Positions 24,910 to 34,230 are shown, numbered from the stretch's first letter. The stretch: DNA of 57,106 bases from Bacilli bacterium (GCA_017459965.1 JAFUBW010000007.1:1-57106), one strand, 5' to 3'. A program made the numbers and translations. Notes: generated by a model not told the origin, from the sequence alone.

Positions 24910-26126
24910 AAAAAAATATCTCAAATAGATTAGATTTAATTTTAGCAATAACAATATCAATGTTTTGTTTGACAACAATAATAGGATCGTTAAAACTGTT
25001 AAATTTAAATTTTGCAATTTTGAATTTTGCATTTACTATTATTCCATGGATATTAATAATTTTTACAAATAAATTTAAATTTCCTAAAAAATTCTTTATA
25101 TATTTTATTTTGATTTTTTCATTAAAAACATTGTCATTAATGCATAATTCATATGGCGAAAGTAAATATGATTTGTTAACAAATTTATATTATTATGTTT
25201 CTTTTTTTGTTAGTTTCTTTGCAATATATTTTTGCTATTTACCTAATTTTGATAATAAAATATTTTTAAAGAAAACATGTTATGTTGTTATTATTTTTAC
25301 ATTAATATTTTGTATTTATAATTTGTATATAAATAAAGGTAATTTTAATTATATATCTATTGCAAACAGTAGTTATGATTTGAAATTCGCATCATTTTTT
25401 TCTAACAGGAATAATTTTGGTAAATTTTTGTTTTTATCCATTGTATTATTATTGTTTTCAGAAAAAAATAATTATATTGGTAAAAAATTTTTTGCTCTTT
25501 TGTTTATTTTTATAATATTTAATCTTTTATTAACTTTTTCTAGAACTGCTATATTTTGTACAATGATATTTTTAATTTTTAACATTCCATTTGATAAATT
25601 AAAAAACAAAAAGGCATTTTTATTTATTCCTATAATAGTTATTTTTTTATTATTATCTATAAATTATATCAATTCAAATAAAGCGTTTGTAGACAAGTTT
25701 TATATAAGAGAAAATTCTGGATTTACAGGAAGAGATAATATATGGAGAAATGCTTTAAGTATTATAAAAAATAATGCAATATTAGGTGTAGGGGAAATTA
25801 AATCACAAAAACTTTTAAATAAATTGACATCAAATAGTTATTATCACAATTCATTTTTAAAGGAATTTGCTATGTATGGAATTTTTGAAGGAATCATATT
25901 AATATTGTTTATGCTATTTTTCGTACAAAAATTATTTTGCACTTTCAGTTATAATACAGAAAAAAAATATATTTTTGGTTTATTTATAAGTTTAATTTTA
26001 TATAGTTTGTTTGAAGAATTTATTTTCTTTGGGACTGGATATATTAATTTTATGTATTCATTCTATTTATTTTGCTTTATTCCAATATTAACATATACAT
26101 ATAAAGGTGGGGGAAAAATTGATTAA
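24906..26126 (+). CDS. O-antigen polymerase/ligase-like membrane protein (Wzy)
   Basis: The 406-residue protein has about eleven membrane helices and an external loop holding FTGRDNIWRNAL, then GVGEIKSQKLL and SYYHNSFLKEFAMYG, the pattern of O-antigen ligase/Wzy polymerases. It would join repeat units after flipping. Starts within the preceding gene (ATGA overlap) after AAGGTGATAAA. Frequent TTG Leu and TTT/GTT codons suggest recent transfer. Specific linkage unknown. Confidence 0.85.
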   Translation: MKKNISNRLDLILAITISMFCLTTIIGSLKLLNLNFAILNFAFTIIPWILIIFTNKFKFPKKFFIYFILIFSLKTLSLMHNSYGESKYDLLTNLYYYVSFFVSFFAIYFCYLPNFDNKIFLKKTCYVVIIFTLIFCIYNLYINKGNFNYISIANSSYDLKFASFFSNRNNFGKFLFLSIVLLLFSEKNNYIGKKFFALLFIFIIFNLLLTFSRTAIFCTMIFLIFNIPFDKLKNKKAFLFIPIIVIFLLLSINYINSNKAFVDKFYIRENSGFTGRDNIWRNALSIIKNNAILGVGEIKSQKLLNKLTSNSYYHNSFLKEFAMYGIFEGIILILFMLFFVQKLFCTFSYNTEKKYIFGLFISLILYSLFEEFIFFGTGYINFMYSFYLFCFIPILTYTYKGGGKID

Positions 26127-27111
26127 CAAAATTGTTTCTGTTGTAATAACAACATATAATACTAACGGAAGTTTAAAAAGAGCTATAGATAGCATATTAA
26201 ATCAAACATATTCTAATATTGAAATTTTGGTGGTAGATGATAATAATCCAAAAACAACAGGTAGAATAAAAACTGAAAAAATAATGCATGAATATAAAGA
26301 CAATTACAAAATAAAATATATAAAACATACACAAAATTTAAATGGAGCATTTGCTAGAAACACAGGTATAAAATATTCTCGTGGAGAATATATTTGTTTT
26401 TTGGATGATGATGATTTCTATTTGCCTAATCGAATACAAAAAAGTGTGGAGTATTTAGAGAAAAATAAAAATTATGAAGGTGTTTTAGTTGGTGTAGGAT
26501 TTTTCAAAAAAAGGAAATTATTTGATATTAAAAAATATAAGAAATGTGGGAATTTACAATTAGATTTATTACTAAATAATAATTTTCTAGGAACAGGAAG
26601 TAATATCTTTATCAAATCGGAATGTATCAAAAAACTAAAAGACTTTGATACTAGATTTTTAAGATTTCAAGATGTTGAATTCATGATTAGATTTTTTGAT
26701 TATTACGATGTTGGCTGTATAAGTAATATTATGATAATCAAAGATTCAAAGAGTTTTTCAAATGTTCCAAATTATGATAAAATGGAAAAAATGGTGAATT
26801 TGTTTTTAAAAAAATTTGAAAATACAATCTTAAAATATAATAAAGAAGATCAGAAAGAAATATATGACAAATATAAAGCAATATTATTTGGTTGCGCTCT
26901 CAACACAAAAAACAAAAAATTAATACAATTACGAAAACATGAAATAAAAAAAGTGAGAAAATTAACATTAAAAGAAAAAATTAAAAGTATTTTTTTCTTT
27001 ATTAACTTTTCTGGTAAAACCATAAGAATTGATAAAATTAGCAAGTACTCTGGAGAATTTTTGAATAATGATTTAGAATATTTGTTAAATATAAAAAATA
27101 TAAAACAATGA
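26119..27111 (+). CDS. Family 2 glycosyltransferase
   Basis: The 331-residue GT-A enzyme reads VSVVITTYNTNGSLKRAIDSI, NIEILVVDDNNPK, GAFARNTGIKYSRGEYICFLDDDDF (given in parts: ARNTGIK, FLDDDDF). TTG at 26119 is taken as start because GGTGGGGG lies just upstream; a GTG at 26107 is inside that site's region. It overlaps the end of wzy by eight bases. A ~90-residue charged tail follows the catalytic domain. Confidence 0.87.
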   Translation: MINKIVSVVITTYNTNGSLKRAIDSILNQTYSNIEILVVDDNNPKTTGRIKTEKIMHEYKDNYKIKYIKHTQNLNGAFARNTGIKYSRGEYICFLDDDDFYLPNRIQKSVEYLEKNKNYEGVLVGVGFFKKRKLFDIKKYKKCGNLQLDLLLNNNFLGTGSNIFIKSECIKKLKDFDTRFLRFQDVEFMIRFFDYYDVGCISNIMIIKDSKSFSNVPNYDKMEKMVNLFLKKFENTILKYNKEDQKEIYDKYKAILFGCALNTKNKKLIQLRKHEIKKVRKLTLKEKIKSIFFFINFSGKTIRIDKISKYSGEFLNNDLEYLLNIKNIKQ

Positions 27112-27137
27112 TTCAACAAAAATTACGGAGGTATAAA

Positions 27138-28010
27138 ATGAAAAACAAAATTAAAAATATACTAATGAATATTTTATATCATATGCCAAAACCGATTGCA
27201 CATAAAATTTTATATTTTCATAACACAAAAAAATTTTTAAATTTAACAAATCCTAAAAATTTCAACGAAAAAATACATTATTTAATTGTTTATAAATATG
27301 GTAAGAAAGAATCAATACTAGCAGATAAAATACAGGTGAAAAAATATATTATATCTAAAAATATAAATAATTTATATATTCCAAAGGCATTAAAAATATA
27401 TAATAACGTAAATGATATAGATTTAAATGAATTACCCAGCGCATTTGTATTAAAGTGTAATCATGGTTCGGGGGATGCTGAAATATGTGATAATAAAAAA
27501 ACATTTGATTTTGATTTGGCTAAAAAGAAATTGAATAAGGCATTAAAAACTAATTTTGCTAAAAATCAATTAGAATATCACTATAAATACATTAAGCCAT
27601 ATGTATTTGCCGAAGAATATTTATTTGATAGTAAAAATAAAAATCCTATAGATTATAAATTTTATTGTAAAGGTGGTAAAGTAAAATCTATATTAGTTTG
27701 TTCCCAACGCGAAAAAGGATTAAAATTGAACGAATATGATACAAATTGGAATGAACTTGAAGTTTTGAAAAAGGAATATAAAGGGGATATAGTGTTACCT
27801 AAGCCAAAAAAATTAAAAGATATGATAAAAATATCAGAAAAAATATCTGCTGATTTTCCGTTTGTAAGGGTAGATTTATATGAAATAAATGAAAAAATTT
27901 ATTTTGGAGAATTAACATTTACTCCTGCTGGAGGTTTTTGTCATTACTATGATGAATCTTCATTACTTCTGCATGCAGATCTAATTGATATAACTGATTA
28001 TAATAAATAG
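27138..28010 (+). CDS. TupA-like ATP-grasp protein (copy 2)
   Basis: The 290-residue paralogue of the protein at 23241 has the same landmarks in order: NFNEKIHYLIV, LADKIQVKKYI, FVLKCNHGSGD, EEYLFD, IDYKFYCKGGKVKSILVC, FPFVRVDLY, GELTFTPAGG. GGAGG at about 27126 fixes the ATG at 27138; an upstream ATG at 27108 lacks a site. Two copies in one cluster suggest two modification steps or two different substrates. Composition again differs from native genes. Confidence 0.87.
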   Translation: MKNKIKNILMNILYHMPKPIAHKILYFHNTKKFLNLTNPKNFNEKIHYLIVYKYGKKESILADKIQVKKYIISKNINNLYIPKALKIYNNVNDIDLNELPSAFVLKCNHGSGDAEICDNKKTFDFDLAKKKLNKALKTNFAKNQLEYHYKYIKPYVFAEEYLFDSKNKNPIDYKFYCKGGKVKSILVCSQREKGLKLNEYDTNWNELEVLKKEYKGDIVLPKPKKLKDMIKISEKISADFPFVRVDLYEINEKIYFGELTFTPAGGFCHYYDESSLLLHADLIDITDYNK

Positions 28011-28027
28011 AAATGAAGTGATTATAT

Positions 28028-29317
28028 ATGAAAAATATCAAAAATATGTTTAAACATGCAACTGTAAAAAATAGTGCTTGGATAATAGGTGAAAGAGTAA
28101 TTCAAATGATTATTTCCTTTATAATAACTATGATATCTGCGCGATATTTAGGACCATCAAATTACGGAGTACTAAGTTATGGCGCATCATTTGTAACATT
28201 TTTTACAGCTATAGTTAAATTGGGTTTGGATGGAATAATTGTAAAAGAACTTATTGATAATCCAGATAAAGAAGGTAAACTATTAGGGACATCTTTGTTT
28301 TTTAGAATTATTTCTTCATTTATATCAATTTTATTAATCTTATTATGTGTATATATATTGAAACCAAATAATAAATTAATTATTGTTACTTCATTTTTAC
28401 AATCAATCGCATTAGTATTTCAAGCGTTGTCATTTTTGGATTATTGGTATCAGTCAAAATTAAAATCAAAATATGTTTCTATTGCAAAAAGTTTATCATA
28501 TATTATGGTTTCTGCATATAAATTTTTCTTACTATTTTCTAAAGCAGATATTAAATGGTTTGCTTTATCAAATGCATTTGATTATTTTTTAATATGCATT
28601 TTACTATTTATATTTTATAAATTTAACAAAGGACCAAAATTACAAATTGATTATAAATTAGGAATAAATTTACTTAAAAAAAGCTATCATTTTATAATAT
28701 CTGGAATCATGGTTGTTATTTATACTCAGATTGATAAAATAATGATAGGTAGTATTCTTGATGAAACCAGTGTTGGAATATATGCTGCAGCACTTTCATT
28801 ACACACTGCTTATTCATTTTTGCCTGATGCCATAATTACATCTGCCAGACCAACTGTTTTTAATGCACTTAAACAAGATAGGTCACTATATAAGAAAAGA
28901 CTTATGCAAACTTTTTGTTTAGTATTTTGGCTTTGTTTTATTTGTTCGTTAGGAATTACAATTTTTTCAAAACTAATAATCGATGTAGTTTATGGAGAAA
29001 AATATTTAAATGCAATGGGATCTTTGTTAATACTAGCGTGGGCAGTACCATTTTCTAATATTGGTAATGTTAGAGGAATATGGATTGTTGGCGAAGAAAA
29101 ACAAAAATATGCAAAGAAATATTTGATTTTAAGTACAATATTGAATATTATATTAAATGCTATATTAATATCAAAAATAGGAATTGCTGGTGCCGCAGTT
29201 GCAACGTTGATAACTGAGATATTTCAAGCATTTATTGCACCATTATTTTACAAAGATACAATAGAAGTTACAAAAATAGCTTTAAATGGAATATTTTTTA
29301 AATTTAATATGAAGTAA
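28028..29317 (+). CDS. Polysaccharide flippase (Wzx/MATE-like)
   Basis: Wzx flips the lipid-linked repeat unit across the membrane. The 429-residue protein has about twelve helices and family features: ITMISARYLGPSNYGVLSYGAS near the N-terminus, QIDKIMIGSI around residue 235, and a GIAGAAVATL helix near the end. Ends at a terminator, closing the transferred core of the cluster. The next gene has its own promoter. Confidence 0.92.
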   Translation: MKNIKNMFKHATVKNSAWIIGERVIQMIISFIITMISARYLGPSNYGVLSYGASFVTFFTAIVKLGLDGIIVKELIDNPDKEGKLLGTSLFFRIISSFISILLILLCVYILKPNNKLIIVTSFLQSIALVFQALSFLDYWYQSKLKSKYVSIAKSLSYIMVSAYKFFLLFSKADIKWFALSNAFDYFLICILLFIFYKFNKGPKLQIDYKLGINLLKKSYHFIISGIMVVIYTQIDKIMIGSILDETSVGIYAAALSLHTAYSFLPDAIITSARPTVFNALKQDRSLYKKRLMQTFCLVFWLCFICSLGITIFSKLIIDVVYGEKYLNAMGSLLILAWAVPFSNIGNVRGIWIVGEEKQKYAKKYLILSTILNIILNAILISKIGIAGAAVATLITEIFQAFIAPLFYKDTIEVTKIALNGIFFKFNMK

Positions 29318-29341
29318 AAACTTCAAAAAAAGAAGTTTTTT
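29316..29341 (+). terminator. Terminator after wzx
   Basis: AAAAACTTC/GAAGTTTTT stem with a seven-base A loop and Ts. Confidence 0.75.
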
Positions 29342-29359
29342 ATTATAAAATTCATTGAT

Positions 29360-29388
29360 TTGCAAAAAAAATAAAAATAATATAGAAT
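29360..29388 (+). promoter_or_regulatory. Sigma-A promoter of the UDP-sugar dehydrogenase gene
   Basis: TTGCAA at 29360-29365, 17-base spacer, TAGAAT at 29383-29388. Confidence 0.5.
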
Positions 29389-29420
29389 AGGTAACTTATA
29401 AAAAAGAAAGGGAAGTATTT

Positions 29421-30587
29421 ATGAAAATAGCAGTCGCAGGAACAGGATATGTAGGATTATCACTTGCTACTTTACTTAGTCAAAATAATGAAGTAGTCGC
29501 ACTTGATGTAATAAAAGAAAAAGTTGATATGATTAATAATCGAATATCACCTATAAAAGATGAATATATAGAAAAATATTTTAAAGAGAAAGATCTTAAT
29601 TTAAAAGCTACTTTAGATTATAAAGAAGCATTTGAAGGAGCAGATTATATCATAATTAGTACACCTACTAATTATGATGATGAAAAGAATTTCTTTGATA
29701 CATCATCAGTTGAAGATATAATTAAGAAAGTAAAATCAATGAATATAAATACTACTATGGTAGTTAAATCTACTATACCAGTAGGATTTATAAAGGGTGT
29801 TAAAGAAAAATATGATATTGATAATATATTTTTCTCACCAGAATTCTTAAGAGAAGGAAAAGCATTATATGATAACTTATATCCATCTAGAATAATAGTA
29901 GGTGAAAAAAGTAAAAGAGCAGAAGTATTTGCTAATTTATTAAAAGATGCATCATTAAAAGATGATGTAGTAATAAAATATATGGATTCTACTGAAGCAG
30001 AAGCTGTTAAATTATTTGCTAATACTTATTTAGCACTTAGAGTATCTTATTTTAATGAACTAGATACATATGCTGAAATAAAGGGATTAAATACTAAAGA
30101 TATAATAGATGGTGTATGTTTAGATCCAAGAATAGGTGATTTTTATAATAATCCATCTTTTGGATATGGAGGATATTGTTTACCAAAAGATACTAAACAA
30201 TTAAAAGCAAATTATAAAGATGTACCACAAGATATAATAGATGCAATTGTTAAATCTAATGATACTAGAAAAGATCATATTGCAGAGATGATTATTAAAA
30301 AAGGTGTTAAAATAGTAGGTATTTATAGACTTACTATGAAAACAGATTCAGATAACTTTAGAGCAAGTGCTATTCAAGGAGTAATTGAAAGACTTAAAAA
30401 TAAAGGACTAAATATAATTATATATGAGCCAACTTTATCAGTAGATAATTTTAATGGATGTGAAGTAATAAATAACTTTGAAGAATTCAATAATAAAAGT
30501 GATATTATTTTAGTTAATAGAAATGATGAAAATGTTAAAAAATTAACTAAAGAAATATATACAAGAGATATATTCTCAAGAGATTAA
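29421..30587 (+). CDS. ugd: UDP-glucose/nucleotide-sugar 6-dehydrogenase
   Basis: Oxidises UDP-hexose to UDP-uronic acid with NAD+, giving the acidic sugar for the polysaccharide. The 388-residue protein has the N-terminal Rossmann motif AGTGYVGLSLATLL, STPTNYD, the SPEFLREGKALYD segment, and the catalytic Cys in GYGGYCLPKDTKQL near residue 255, then the C-terminal UDP-binding domain. This is the compact form typical of Firmicutes. GGGAAG precedes the ATG. Codon use is native. Confidence 0.94.
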   Translation: MKIAVAGTGYVGLSLATLLSQNNEVVALDVIKEKVDMINNRISPIKDEYIEKYFKEKDLNLKATLDYKEAFEGADYIIISTPTNYDDEKNFFDTSSVEDIIKKVKSMNINTTMVVKSTIPVGFIKGVKEKYDIDNIFFSPEFLREGKALYDNLYPSRIIVGEKSKRAEVFANLLKDASLKDDVVIKYMDSTEAEAVKLFANTYLALRVSYFNELDTYAEIKGLNTKDIIDGVCLDPRIGDFYNNPSFGYGGYCLPKDTKQLKANYKDVPQDIIDAIVKSNDTRKDHIAEMIIKKGVKIVGIYRLTMKTDSDNFRASAIQGVIERLKNKGLNIIIYEPTLSVDNFNGCEVINNFEEFNNKSDIILVNRNDENVKKLTKEIYTRDIFSRD

Positions 30588-30614
30588 AATACTATTTAAA
30601 ATAGTATTTTTTTT
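30586..30614 (+). terminator. ugd terminator
   Basis: AAAATACTAT/ATAGTATTTT stem, five-base loop, eight Ts. Confidence 0.8.
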
Positions 30615-30649
30615 ATTTAATTAAATATAATAAAAATAAAGGTGATTTT

Positions 30650-30751
30650 ATGAAATATATATTATTATTTATAGGAGGTAGTTTTATAATATTTATTATA
30701 TTATTTTTATATTGCTCTTTAAAATTATCAAGTATATCGGATGATAAGTAA
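30650..30751 (+). CDS. Small membrane protein, 33 aa, possibly truncated
   Basis: A short frame with a good ribosome site (AAAGGTGATTTT before ATG) encodes one hydrophobic helix and SSISDDK before TAA. The same frame then stays open for 36 more codons and encodes a second hydrophobic stretch (LLLILLFFSIGSIILSIGG) that runs into the ribosome site and start of the next gene. It may be a real one-helix peptide or a two-helix protein cut by a nonsense codon. No family is recognised. Confidence 0.4.
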   Translation: MKYILLFIGGSFIIFIILFLYCSLKLSSISDDK

Positions 30752-30815
30752 AATCTATTATTAATATTGCTTTTTTTTAGTATTGGTAGTATAATTTTAT
30801 CTATAGGAGGCAATT

Positions 30816-31340
30816 ATGAAGAAATTATTAGTATTTTTATTTGTGGCATTTATAAGTATTACTAGTGTTAGTGCAATGAGTGAAGATGAATTAAAGACAA
30901 AATTAACTGATACATACAAAGTAAATGGAGCAACTTATAAAGCATCTGATTCTCAAAAAACTGCTATTAAACAATATTTAAATCAATATGAAGTTTCGAG
31001 TTCTGATGCTGATTATATTGTTTCTAAATTAAATGAAGCCTTAGATATTTTAAAAAATAGTGGTAAAACAAGATTTTATGATATGACAAAATCTGATAAA
31101 AATAAAATTATTGCTTTAGTTAGTGATGTAGCTACTAATACTTCAGTAAAAGTTGCAATTGTAAAAGGTAATTTAGTTGTTTATAAACCAGGAACAAGTG
31201 ATATCTTTTATGAAACACCAATAAATCCAGTTAATGGAGATATTGTTCAAACTAGTAGAGGTTTAACAGTTGCTATTGCAGGTGTTATATCTGCTATTGG
31301 TATTGCGATTGCTTTAAGAAAAGTAAAGGTAAATGCATAG
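30816..31340 (+). CDS. Secreted surface protein with C-terminal anchor, sortase neighbour
   Basis: The 174-residue protein has a clean signal peptide (MKKLLVFLFVAFISITSVSA), a helical, lysine/serine-rich exported domain, and a C-terminal sorting-like end: IVQTS at 143-147, a hydrophobic segment and a basic tail RKVKVNA. IVQTS follows the LPxTG pattern only loosely. It overlaps the start of a sortase gene by eight bases, which supports the idea that it is that sortase's substrate. GGAGG precedes the ATG. The exported domain is not recognised. Confidence 0.75.
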   Translation: MKKLLVFLFVAFISITSVSAMSEDELKTKLTDTYKVNGATYKASDSQKTAIKQYLNQYEVSSSDADYIVSKLNEALDILKNSGKTRFYDMTKSDKNKIIALVSDVATNTSVKVAIVKGNLVVYKPGTSDIFYETPINPVNGDIVQTSRGLTVAIAGVISAIGIAIALRKVKVNA

Positions 31341-31977
31341 ATTGAATAAGAACAAAGCAAAGGCAATTGTTAAAAATTTAGCAGTTGCTTTTTTCTTTAC
31401 ATCGTTTTTTATTTTCCTGGTTTTAATTATATTTCAAAAGAAAATTGATAAAACAATTACATTAATAAATAAGGTAGCAGTTGTAAGTGCATCTAATGAT
31501 AAGAAAAAAGCAAATATAAAAATGAATAAATTAGAAAAAAGATTAATTGAATACCCTAGTTATGGTGATGTATTTGGAACTATTAAGATTCCATCACAAT
31601 CTATAGAAGTAAGCATTTATCATGGAGATGCTCTAAGACTTTTAAAATATGGAGTTGGACATCATGCTGGTACATATTTTCCTGGTGAAGGTGGAACTAT
31701 TTTAATCGCAGGACATAATACATATGCCCAATTTAGAAATTTACCTAATATAAAAGGAAATGATGAAATAATTATAGATGCAATTTATGGGACTTATACA
31801 TATAAAGTTGAAAAAACAGAAATAATAGATGCAAAACAATTAAACGAATCTTTATCTATTAATGATGAAAAAGAAGAATTAATACTTTATACTTGTTATC
31901 CTGTGGATACACCAGGTTTTAAAACAAAGAGATTTGTTGTATATGCTAGTTTGGTAGGTGATAACAATGAAAAATAA
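31333..31977 (+). CDS. Sortase, class D-like
   Basis: Sortases cleave a sorting motif and attach surface proteins to the wall. The 214-residue protein has an N-terminal membrane anchor (about 15-36), then GTIKIPSQSIEVSIYHGD, the catalytic His in LIAGHNTYAQFRNL, the catalytic Cys in LILYTCYP and the Arg in KTKRFVVYA. HHAGTYFPGEGGT fits class D enzymes. It lies between its likely substrate and a membrane protein, overlapping both, so the three form one operon. Confidence 0.92.
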   Translation: MHRLNKNKAKAIVKNLAVAFFFTSFFIFLVLIIFQKKIDKTITLINKVAVVSASNDKKKANIKMNKLEKRLIEYPSYGDVFGTIKIPSQSIEVSIYHGDALRLLKYGVGHHAGTYFPGEGGTILIAGHNTYAQFRNLPNIKGNDEIIIDAIYGTYTYKVEKTEIIDAKQLNESLSINDEKEELILYTCYPVDTPGFKTKRFVVYASLVGDNNEK

Positions 31978-32791
31978 AATTAAAAAAGTATCTGGCTATG
32001 TATTTTTATTTATTCAATCATTAATTTTGTTATCAATTACTATACTATTAGTATTAAGATTAACTGTTTTAGATAAATCTTTTATTAAAAATGAATTAAA
32101 CAAGAATAATTATTATAAAAAAATAAATGATGAAATAAAAACTGAAATGACATATTATACCGATCAATCTGGTTTTGATGATAGTATTCTTGATAATATA
32201 TTTTCACTTATTGATATAAAGAATACAACTAATAGTTTTATTTCTAGTATATATAATGGGGAAACATATACAGTAAATACATCGCAAATAGAAGAAAAAT
32301 TAAATAACAATATAAATAAATATATTGAAAATGAACATTTTCAAATAGTAGATCAGGAACAGTTAAATAAATTTGTTAAACAAATAGCATCAGTTTATAG
32401 TGATGAAATAAAACTAATGGGATATCTTGATAAGGTATGCAAATACATACCAAAACTAATAGATTTTATTGATTATGCTATAGTGGTATTGTTTGCTTTA
32501 TTTGTATTATTATTAATACTTAATGAAAAATTAATAAAAAGAAGAGATTATAGTGTAATTCTATATACAAGTGGATTTATTATATTATTTATTATTATTG
32601 GATTTAGAAGTAGCATAGATATTAAAAATTTATTAATTTATAGTAAAACAATCAGTAATACATTTATATCAATAATAAAATATTTATTTAATGTATATTT
32701 ATTAATATCACTTATTTATATTGGAGTAGGTTTAATAATAGATATATTAAAAAAAGATAAAAAAAGAAGACATAAAAAAGCAATTATTTAA
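31967..32791 (+). CDS. Membrane protein of the sortase cassette
   Basis: The 274-residue protein has an N-terminal helix (about 8-30), a long extracellular helical region (about 35-165), then four membrane helices and a basic KKDKKRRHKK tail. No enzyme motif is visible. It overlaps the sortase gene by 11 bases; ATG 31967 follows AGGTGA. Coupling to a sortase and a secreted protein suggests a helper for surface presentation, but no family is recognised. Confidence 0.7.
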   Translation: MKNKIKKVSGYVFLFIQSLILLSITILLVLRLTVLDKSFIKNELNKNNYYKKINDEIKTEMTYYTDQSGFDDSILDNIFSLIDIKNTTNSFISSIYNGETYTVNTSQIEEKLNNNINKYIENEHFQIVDQEQLNKFVKQIASVYSDEIKLMGYLDKVCKYIPKLIDFIDYAIVVLFALFVLLLILNEKLIKRRDYSVILYTSGFIILFIIIGFRSSIDIKNLLIYSKTISNTFISIIKYLFNVYLLISLIYIGVGLIIDILKKDKKRRHKKAII

Positions 32792-32800
32792 TTGCTTTTT
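32775..32800 (+). terminator. Terminator of the sortase cassette
   Basis: AAAAAGCAATT/AATTGCTTTTT stem across the stop codon. Confidence 0.75.
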
Positions 32801-32801
32801 A

Positions 32802-32830
32802 TTTACAAAATAACTAAATAATAGTATAAT
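32802..32830 (+). promoter_or_regulatory. Sigma-A promoter of the BY-kinase/phosphatase pair
   Basis: TTTACA at 32802-32807, 17-base spacer, perfect TATAAT at 32825-32830. Confidence 0.65.
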
Positions 32831-32862
32831 ATATCATAGTTTTAATCTAGAGGAGTATGTTT

Positions 32863-34230
32863 ATGGAAGAAATAAATATAAAAGATTTCTTAGAATATTT
32901 AAAAAAATATATTTTAATAATATTAGCAGTCATTGCTATATTCTTAATAGCAGTTGTTTTATATGATAAAAATATTAAAGTACCAATGTATAGTTCAAGT
33001 ACTACAATAGTTCTTACTCAAACAAATCAAGCACAAGAAACTACAATTACACAAAATGATTTACAAATCAATTCAAAACTAGTTTCAACATACAGTGAAA
33101 TAGTTAAAAGTAAATTAGTACTTCAACAAGTTATAAATGATTTAAATTTAGATTATACATATAAAGAATTATATAAAAATGTATTTGTTGAAAATGTACA
33201 AAATACTGAAATATTAAAAGTATCGATTCAAGATAAAGATGCGAATAATTCTGCTATGATTGCAAATAAAATTGCTAAAGTATTCTCAAAAGAAGTATCT
33301 AAAATATATGAATTGAATAATGTAAGTATAATAGATAAGGCACAAGTACCTAAAGATGTATCTAATAATACATTAAAAAGAGATATGATATTAGCTATAT
33401 TCGCAGGTATATTTGGATCAATCGCAGTTATATTTGTAATATATTATTTTGATGACACTATTAAACTTTCTGAAAACTTAGAAGAAGAAATAGATATGCC
33501 AGTAGTTGCTAAAGTATTTAAAAGTGACATATCTTCAAAAAATGGACCTAATGTTGAGTTATTACTTGATAAATATCCTAAATCAGTAGTATCTGAAAGT
33601 ATAAAAACACTTAGAACAAATTTACAATTTTCTGAAGTAGATGAGGAGTTAAAAACACTTCTTATAACTAGTTCTATTCCAAACGAAGGTAAAAGTTTTA
33701 TAAGTGCTAATTTAGCTATTTCCTTTGTTCAAGCAGGTAAAAAAGTATTAATCATAGATTGTGACATGAGAAAAGGAAGACAACACAAAATATTTAAAAC
33801 ATCAAATATAAAAGGGTTATCTGATTTATTAATAGATGATATTTCAAATTATGCTTCTTATATTAAGAAAACACATATTAATAATCTTTACTTGATGACT
33901 AGAGGTACAATCCCACCAAATCCAAGTGAATTATTAAATTCAAAAAAGAATAAGTTACTTATTGAAAAACTTAAGAATAAATTTCACTATATAATATTTG
34001 ATGGTGTTCCTTGTAATGGACTTCCAGATTCAATAATTATGGCTACTTTAGTGGATAAAGTACTAATTGTATCAAGGGATGGTTCAACTCCAAAATCTGT
34101 TTTAGAAACAACTAAAAAATCATTAGAAAAAGTTAATGCAGATATAGCGGGAGTAATATTAAACGATATAAATAAAAAAGGATATTTATATAGTAAATAC
34201 TATAGTTACTATGAGGAAAAAGAAAAATGA
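32863..34230 (+). CDS. Fused chain-length regulator and BY-kinase (CpsC-CpsD type)
   Basis: One 455-residue chain joins a Wzz/CpsC module (membrane helices at about 17-34 and 175-195 around an extracellular domain) to a cytoplasmic tyrosine kinase. The kinase shows Walker A in SSIPNEGKSF (about 270-279), Walker A' in VLIIDCDMRKGRQHK, and a Tyr-rich C-terminus (YLYSKYYSYY), the usual autophosphorylation cluster. Most Firmicutes split these modules into two proteins. GAGGAG precedes ATG 32863. It controls length and export of the polysaccharide together with the next gene's phosphatase. Confidence 0.92.
   Translation: MEEINIKDFLEYLKKYILIILAVIAIFLIAVVLYDKNIKVPMYSSSTTIVLTQTNQAQETTITQNDLQINSKLVSTYSEIVKSKLVLQQVINDLNLDYTYKELYKNVFVENVQNTEILKVSIQDKDANNSAMIANKIAKVFSKEVSKIYELNNVSIIDKAQVPKDVSNNTLKRDMILAIFAGIFGSIAVIFVIYYFDDTIKLSENLEEEIDMPVVAKVFKSDISSKNGPNVELLLDKYPKSVVSESIKTLRTNLQFSEVDEELKTLLITSSIPNEGKSFISANLAISFVQAGKKVLIIDCDMRKGRQHKIFKTSNIKGLSDLLIDDISNYASYIKKTHINNLYLMTRGTIPPNPSELLNSKKNKLLIEKLKNKFHYIIFDGVPCNGLPDSIIMATLVDKVLIVSRDGSTPKSVLETTKKSLEKVNADIAGVILNDINKKGYLYSKYYSYYEEKEK

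Noticed and set aside
30613-30813. A 66-codon minus-strand frame in the intergenic stretch before 30816
   Set aside because: It has no ribosome site and is antisense to a plus-strand small ORF with a good one. Such frames are common in AT-rich DNA.
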